Part shown: positions 6,017 to 9,264 of the stretch, piece after piece
Layout: the number at the start of each line of letters is the position of its first letter
How positions within the stretch are numbered: the stretch's first letter is position 1
From: Domibacillus sp.
Lineage (GTDB): Bacteria; Bacillota; Bacilli; Bacillales; Domibacillaceae
NCBI GenBank assembly: GCA_031177795.1
Contig: JAPSKG010000076.1
Location: 1 to 9,264 of the forward strand
Length of the DNA stretch: 9,264 nt
Reading direction: 5' to 3'
Notes under the pieces: model-generated
The model's database searches: none
What the model was told of the DNA's origin: nothing
Seen by the model: only the letters and a program-made list of their open reading frames with translations
Made by a program: the position numbers and the translations under genes

Positions 6017-6142
6017 ATGGGAAAAGAAAGCACACAAGAATTTTTGGAAAAAGTTCATGAAAAGCAAAGAAAAGATGAACATCTTCGAAAAACACAGGGG
6101 AACGGCCATCCAGAAAAGAAATTGCCAAACAAACAGCATTAG
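6017..6142 (+). CDS. Small DUF4023-like protein
   Basis: A 41-residue, very polar protein with no hydrophobic segment. ATG at 6017 is preceded by AAGGAGG (6001-6007) at 9 nt, and a strong terminator follows 25 bases after the stop, so this is a self-contained gene. The layout T-x-EFLEKVHEKQ-x-KDEH (6-22), then QGNGHPEKKLPNKQH (27-41), resembles my recollection of DUF4023, a family of roughly 38-residue Bacillus proteins with an N-terminal short helix and a conserved G-x-G-x-P...LP-x-KxH ending. No function is known to me. Divergence from sspK suggests sporulation-stage expression, but I see no clear sigma-G promoter; a short stem GAAAGT/ACTTTC lies in its leader (about 5975-5995). Confidence 0.78.
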   Translation: MGKESTQEFLEKVHEKQRKDEHLRKTQGNGHPEKKLPNKQH

Positions 6143-6167
6143 GTATAGAGCTTTTTGTAAGTGAAGA

Positions 6168-6216
6168 GGTTAGTTCATAACGCATTTTTTATGGACTGGC
6201 CTTTTTTGTTTTTTTT
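6168..6216 (+). terminator. Rho-independent terminator of the DUF4023-like gene
   Basis: GGTTAGTTCATAA (6168-6180) pairs with TTATGGACTGGCC (6189-6201) through 13 pairs including three G-U, followed by a long T tract (6202-6216) with one G. The wobble pairs work only in the plus transcript, which fixes the direction. Confidence 0.88.
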
Positions 6217-6519
6217 AAAAAACAATGGCTCTAGATTAAAAACCAGGAGCAGACTTATAAGTAAAAAAATATTTAGGAACAAAGCGTTTTTTGCAACTTG
6301 AAAAAGGAGCAAGAAAAAACTGTAAAAAGGTTTGCGGGCTTTTTTTTACAAGTATCATCTTCAATTATTATCGGTTGTTCTTAGCGTAACCTGCTTATTG
6401 TTTGAATAAAGCCAGGAAATAGTTTGGTTTTGCAACAATGAACTTTTCCCAACCCAATCGCGGTTTATAGGTAATAAAACATACATATCTCATGAAAAAT
6501 AGCCAAAAAATATCAAAAA
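6217..6519. other. Intergenic stretch upstream of the ppk1 promoter
   Basis: About 300 bases, AT-rich, without a supported coding region on either strand. It holds an AT-rich hairpin, TGTAAAAA (6321-6328) with TTTTTACA (6343-6350), followed on the minus strand by a short T-run. This is too weak to call a terminator. Nothing else is recognised. Confidence 0.5.
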
Positions 6520-6558
6520 TTTACATGTAATTTACAAATAATTTACTGGGTGTTTACA
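6520..6558 (+). promoter_or_regulatory. PhoP box: four direct repeats of TTTAC(A/T), 11-bp period
   Basis: TTTACA at 6520, TTTACA at 6531, TTTACT at 6542 and TTTACA at 6553 are each separated by exactly 5 bp. This matches the Bacillus PhoP~P site (tandem TT(A/T/C)ACA hexamers, one per helical turn). The array lies 61-100 bp before the ppk1 start codon. With a -10 at TAATCT (6574-6579) it would span about -66 to -28, the activating position. It predicts phosphate-starvation control of ppk1. Confidence 0.82.
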
Positions 6559-6573
6559 AAAAAGTGTTACTTT

Positions 6574-6579
6574 TAATCT
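6574..6579 (+). promoter_or_regulatory. Candidate -10 element of ppk1
   Basis: TAATCT has four of six consensus bases. The place of a -35 is taken by the last TTTACA of the repeat array (15-bp spacer), as is common where PhoP replaces a good -35. TACATA (6583-6588) is an alternative. Confidence 0.35.
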
Positions 6580-6619
6580 ACTTACATAGTCGGAATTACA
6601 TCAGGAGAGTGAATGAATT

Positions 6620-8842
6620 TTGCAAACAACGAAGAATAAAATAAATTTGGCCAGTTCTTCTTACTACAACAATCGGGAATTAAGTTGGCTGGGTTTTAAC
6701 CAGAGGGTATTGGAAGAAGCATTAGACGAGCGAAATGCTTTATTAGAACGGTTCAAATTTCTGGCTATTTTTAGTTCAAATTTAGATGAATTTTTTATGG
6801 TGCGTGTGGCTGGTTTGCTCGATCAAGTAAAAGCAGGGTTTAATCGTCCAGAAAATAAAGCAGGGTTAACCCCAAAAGAACAACTGAGCCTTATTTCTGA
6901 TATCACGCATACTCTTGTCCGTAAACAAGATCATGCATTTTTAAACGAACTCACGCCGTTGCTTGCCAGGGAAAAGGTCAGCATTATACCGGTATCAAAC
7001 GTAAAACCTGAAAAATATGCGTTTTTGGAAACTTTTTTTGACGAGCAAATTTTTCCTGTTTTAACGCCGATGGGTATTGATGCATATCGGCCTTTTCCGA
7101 TGCTGTTAAATAAATCATTAAATTTAGCCGTTGTCCTTGAAGAAAAAGTAAAAAAGAAAGCGACTTCTACTTCGCTGGCCGGAAAATTGACGATTGTGCA
7201 AGTTCCTGCAGTAATAAACCGTTTGATTGAACTGCCTTCAAACACGGAAACAAAGGAATTTGTTTTGTTAGAGCAAGTGATTTCCGAGTTTATTGATAAA
7301 TTGTTTAAAGGCCATCCGGTAAAGTCTGTTACGCCTTTTCGAATTACCCGCAACGCAGATTTAACCATTCACGAAGATGAGGCGGAAGACTTGCTTCATG
7401 AAATAGAAGAAGAATTGAAAAAACGCAAATGGGGCGCCGCTGTCCGCCTTGAAGTTCAGCATCATTGTTATGATCAGCAAGTAGTGGACTATTTAAAAGA
7501 AGAATTGGAAATTCACAGCAAAGATGTTTACTCGAATCAAGCTCCATTAGATTTAACATTTCTTTTTTCTTTTTGTAAAAACATTCAGTCCGCTCATGAA
7601 CATTTGGCCGCCCCGTCTTTTATTCCGCAGCCGCCTCGTGATTTAGAAGGGGCAGAAGATATTTTCAGTCAAATTTTAAAACAAGATGTGCTTCTTCATC
7701 ATCCGTATGAGTCTTTTGAACCGATCGTCGATTTTATATCGCAGGCAGCCGATGATCCAGATGTGCTGGCCATTAAACAAACACTGTACAGGGTGAGTGG
7801 CGATTCTCCTATTATAAAAAGCCTGGAGCGTGCTGCGGAAAAAGGAAAACAAGTAACCGTGTTGGTAGAGTTAAAAGCACGGTTTGATGAAGAAAACAAT
7901 GTCCAGTGGGCAAAAGAACTAGAAAAATCGGGTTGTCACGTGATTTATGGAATGACGCACTTAAAAACCCACAGTAAAATTACGCTAGTGGTCCGCCGCA
8001 AAAAAGGGCAAATTGAACGTTTTGTCCATTTAGGAACAGGAAACTATAATGACGCAACCGCCCGGATTTACACCGATATGGGCTTGCTCACAGCAGATGA
8101 AAAAATCGGCATTGATGCTACCAACTTTTTTAATTCGCTGAGCGGGCATATGGAAAAACCGGATTATCATCATTTAATTGTTGCACCTTTTGGCATTCGT
8201 GATAAATTATTAACGTTAATTGACGAAGAAATAGCTTTTCACCGCCAGTATGGAAATGGGCGTATTATTGCCAAAATGAATTCACTAACCGATAAAAAGA
8301 TTATTATGAAAATGTATGAAGCATCAAATGCTGGTGTAACCATTGATTTGATTGTGAGAGGAATTTGCTGCTTGCGCCCGGGAATGAAAGGAGCCAGTGA
8401 AAACATCCGTGTCCGCAGTATCATTGGATCTTTTCTGGAACATACACGCGTTTACAGTTTTTATCGAAACGGGGAAGAAAAAGTGTTTTTGTCTTCCGCA
8501 GACTTAATGACACGCAATATGGAAAATCGGGTGGAAATTATGTTTCCTATCTTGAAGCCTCATTTAAAAAAACGGGTTTGTGAAAGTTTAACTTTAATGC
8601 TGCAGGACAACAGCAAAGCGCGGGAACAACACTCCGACGGGCAATATTACTATGTGAGAAAAACGGAAAATGAAGCGGAAATCAACAGCCAGTTGCTGTT
8701 TTGTGAATTGGCGCAGCAGTCAAAAGAGTCGAATAAATATCGGGTTGACTTGGATGTTAGTTTTAAAAGCAAACTCGCCAGACTGGGCAGTGCTTCTGTA
8801 TCCACATTAAAGAAAATATCCGGATTTGTTCATTTGTCTTAA
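6620..8842 (+). CDS. ppk1: Polyphosphate kinase 1
   Basis: A 740-residue enzyme that reversibly polymerises the gamma-phosphate of ATP into polyphosphate through a phosphohistidine. The N domain begins YYNNRELSWLGFNQRVLEEA (15-34), then FLAIFSSNLDEFFMVRVAGL (47-66), then the H domain (about 120-330). The phospholipase-D-like catalytic half contains HLKTHSKITLVVRR (447-460) with the probable autophosphorylated His451, LGTGNYND (471-478), and SIIGSFLEHTRVY (600-612) with His608, the second conserved histidine. The last roughly 50 residues after EINSQLLF (687-694) form a short tail. The start is TTG 6620, because the codon two positions upstream is TGA and the next ATG lies inside conserved sequence; GGAGAG (6604-6609) is 10 nt away. 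An out-of-frame ATG (6613) is better spaced. It sits behind a PhoP box; no ppx gene follows. Confidence 0.95.
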   Translation: MQTTKNKINLASSSYYNNRELSWLGFNQRVLEEALDERNALLERFKFLAIFSSNLDEFFMVRVAGLLDQVKAGFNRPENKAGLTPKEQLSLISDITHTLVRKQDHAFLNELTPLLAREKVSIIPVSNVKPEKYAFLETFFDEQIFPVLTPMGIDAYRPFPMLLNKSLNLAVVLEEKVKKKATSTSLAGKLTIVQVPAVINRLIELPSNTETKEFVLLEQVISEFIDKLFKGHPVKSVTPFRITRNADLTIHEDEAEDLLHEIEEELKKRKWGAAVRLEVQHHCYDQQVVDYLKEELEIHSKDVYSNQAPLDLTFLFSFCKNIQSAHEHLAAPSFIPQPPRDLEGAEDIFSQILKQDVLLHHPYESFEPIVDFISQAADDPDVLAIKQTLYRVSGDSPIIKSLERAAEKGKQVTVLVELKARFDEENNVQWAKELEKSGCHVIYGMTHLKTHSKITLVVRRKKGQIERFVHLGTGNYNDATARIYTDMGLLTADEKIGIDATNFFNSLSGHMEKPDYHHLIVAPFGIRDKLLTLIDEEIAFHRQYGNGRIIAKMNSLTDKKIIMKMYEASNAGVTIDLIVRGICCLRPGMKGASENIRVRSIIGSFLEHTRVYSFYRNGEEKVFLSSADLMTRNMENRVEIMFPILKPHLKKRVCESLTLMLQDNSKAREQHSDGQYYYVRKTENEAEINSQLLFCELAQQSKESNKYRVDLDVSFKSKLARLGSASVSTLKKISGFVHLS

Positions 8843-8924
8843 TTGGCAATGTGAAAAATAATCCACAAAACGTGTAGAAAGCAACAGGGAAAAGAAAGCT
8901 TTGTTGTAGGTAACCAAGATGAAA

Positions 8925-8965
8925 AACCTCCCTTTGTTTATTTAACAAAGGGGGGTTCTCTTTTT
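8925..8965. terminator. Bidirectional terminator between ppk1 and the right-edge gene
   Basis: AACCTCCCTTTGTT (8925-8938) pairs with AACAAAGGGGGGTT (8944-8957) through 14 pairs with one wobble, with loop TATTT. It is followed on plus by TCTCTTTTT and on minus by TTTTTC. The minus-strand coding region stops at 8964-8966, at the edge of the T tract, so both convergent genes end here. Confidence 0.88.
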
Positions 8966-9264
8966 ACAATCCCGTAAAAGAAAACGTTACGGTAGATTGA
9001 AATTCTGTGTTTTCTTCGATTTGAAAGAGTTTTTCGTTATCTGGATACCCGTTGGAGGCATCACTGGACAAGTCAAGGCTGAAATTCATTTTTTTCATAA
9101 AAGATTTGGCATTTCCCCAATCAATGATTTGTCCATTCCGGTTCAGCGAATAAGTAGAAGACCCGACGGTTAGTTGGACTCTGTTTCCTGTGAGAGTAAA
9201 AGAGGGGTCCTTGGTAGAAACCAGATCTGTACTGGACACCATAACTGAAAAATTAGAAGATGAC
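8964..9264 (-). CDS. 3' end of an unrecognised gene, N-terminus beyond the window
   Basis: The frame is open from the right edge to TAA at 8964, giving 99 full codons. An ATG at 9242 exists but has no ribosome binding site in front of it, and the frame continues upstream as SSSNFSV, so this is more likely the C-terminal part of a longer protein. The visible part is rich in Ser, Thr, Asn and alternating hydrophobics (VQLTVGSSTYSLN, STVTFSFTGL), suggesting a beta-sandwich, perhaps exported or at the cell surface. No cysteine and no membrane segment are visible in it. I do not recognise the family. It converges on ppk1 and shares its terminator. Confidence 0.65.
   Translation of the reverse strand, partial: SSSNFSVMVSSTDLVSTKDPSFTLTGNRVQLTVGSSTYSLNRNGQIIDWGNAKSFMKKMNFSLDLSSDASNGYPDNEKLFQIEENTEFQSTVTFSFTGL

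Noticed and set aside
5755..6033. A 92-codon minus-strand frame with a hydrophobic N-terminal half
   Set aside because: It overlaps sspK in another frame and runs across the sspK promoter and the ribosome binding site of the gene at 6017. It has no Shine-Dalgarno, and the sspK frame carries a recognisable family signature.
6321..6350. Hairpin TGTAAAAA/TTTTTACA as a terminator
   Set aside because: The stem is pure AT except for its ends, no gene ends nearby, and the T-run on the minus strand is short.
6931..7368. A 145-codon minus-strand frame inside ppk1
   Set aside because: It lies antisense within a well-conserved part of polyphosphate kinase and has no initiation signal.
9242..9264. ATG at 9242 as the true start of the right-edge gene
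   Set aside because: There is no Shine-Dalgarno upstream, and the frame stays open to the window end, so an internal methionine is more likely.
1..9264. CRISPR array, tRNA/rRNA gene, insertion sequence, phage or toxin-antitoxin module
   Set aside because: No regular spaced repeats, no cloverleaf or rRNA motifs, no transposase or integrase, and no terminal repeats or target duplications were seen.

Overview
The window looks like chromosomal DNA from an endospore-forming low-GC Firmicute, most likely a member of the Bacillaceae. The evidence is a set of small acid-soluble spore protein genes (sspH and sspK types), strong AGGAGG-type ribosome binding sites, T-rich Rho-independent terminators, a forespore-type promoter and a PhoP-type direct repeat array. 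No mobile element, CRISPR array, rRNA or tRNA gene is visible, and I see no complete undescribed system. The novelty candidates are regulatory, plus very small genes.

Layout, left to right. 1-2252 (minus): a LysR-type regulator followed by a major facilitator transporter of the aromatic acid:H+ symporter type, whose C-terminus runs off the left edge. A dyad over the regulator's stop codon sits where a LysR protein would bind to control the transporter. 2253-2838: a long intergenic region with a lysR promoter, a pyrimidine tract, an orphan terminator and a dyad at the trhO promoter. 2839-3792 (plus): trhO, a tRNA U34 hydroxylase of the rhodanese superfamily. It converges on an unrecognised 240-residue gene (3860-4582, minus), and the two share a bidirectional terminator.

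4786-5843 (minus) is a spore-protein island: sspK, a YfhD-like 57-residue gene, a 23-codon micro-ORF with its own terminator, an unrecognised charged 65-residue gene, and sspH. A 41-codon DUF4023-like gene (6017-6142, plus) diverges from sspK.

6143-6619 leads to ppk1 (polyphosphate kinase, 6620-8842, plus). Just upstream are four TTTAC(A/T) hexamers with an exact 11-bp period, the form of a PhoP box, so polyphosphate synthesis here is probably under phosphate-starvation control. No ppx follows. A bidirectional terminator separates ppk1 from the 3' end of an unrecognised minus-strand gene that runs off the right edge.

At three genes with non-ATG starts (lysR GTG, the 240-residue gene TTG, ppk1 TTG) an out-of-frame ATG mini-ORF lies between the Shine-Dalgarno and the start and overlaps it.
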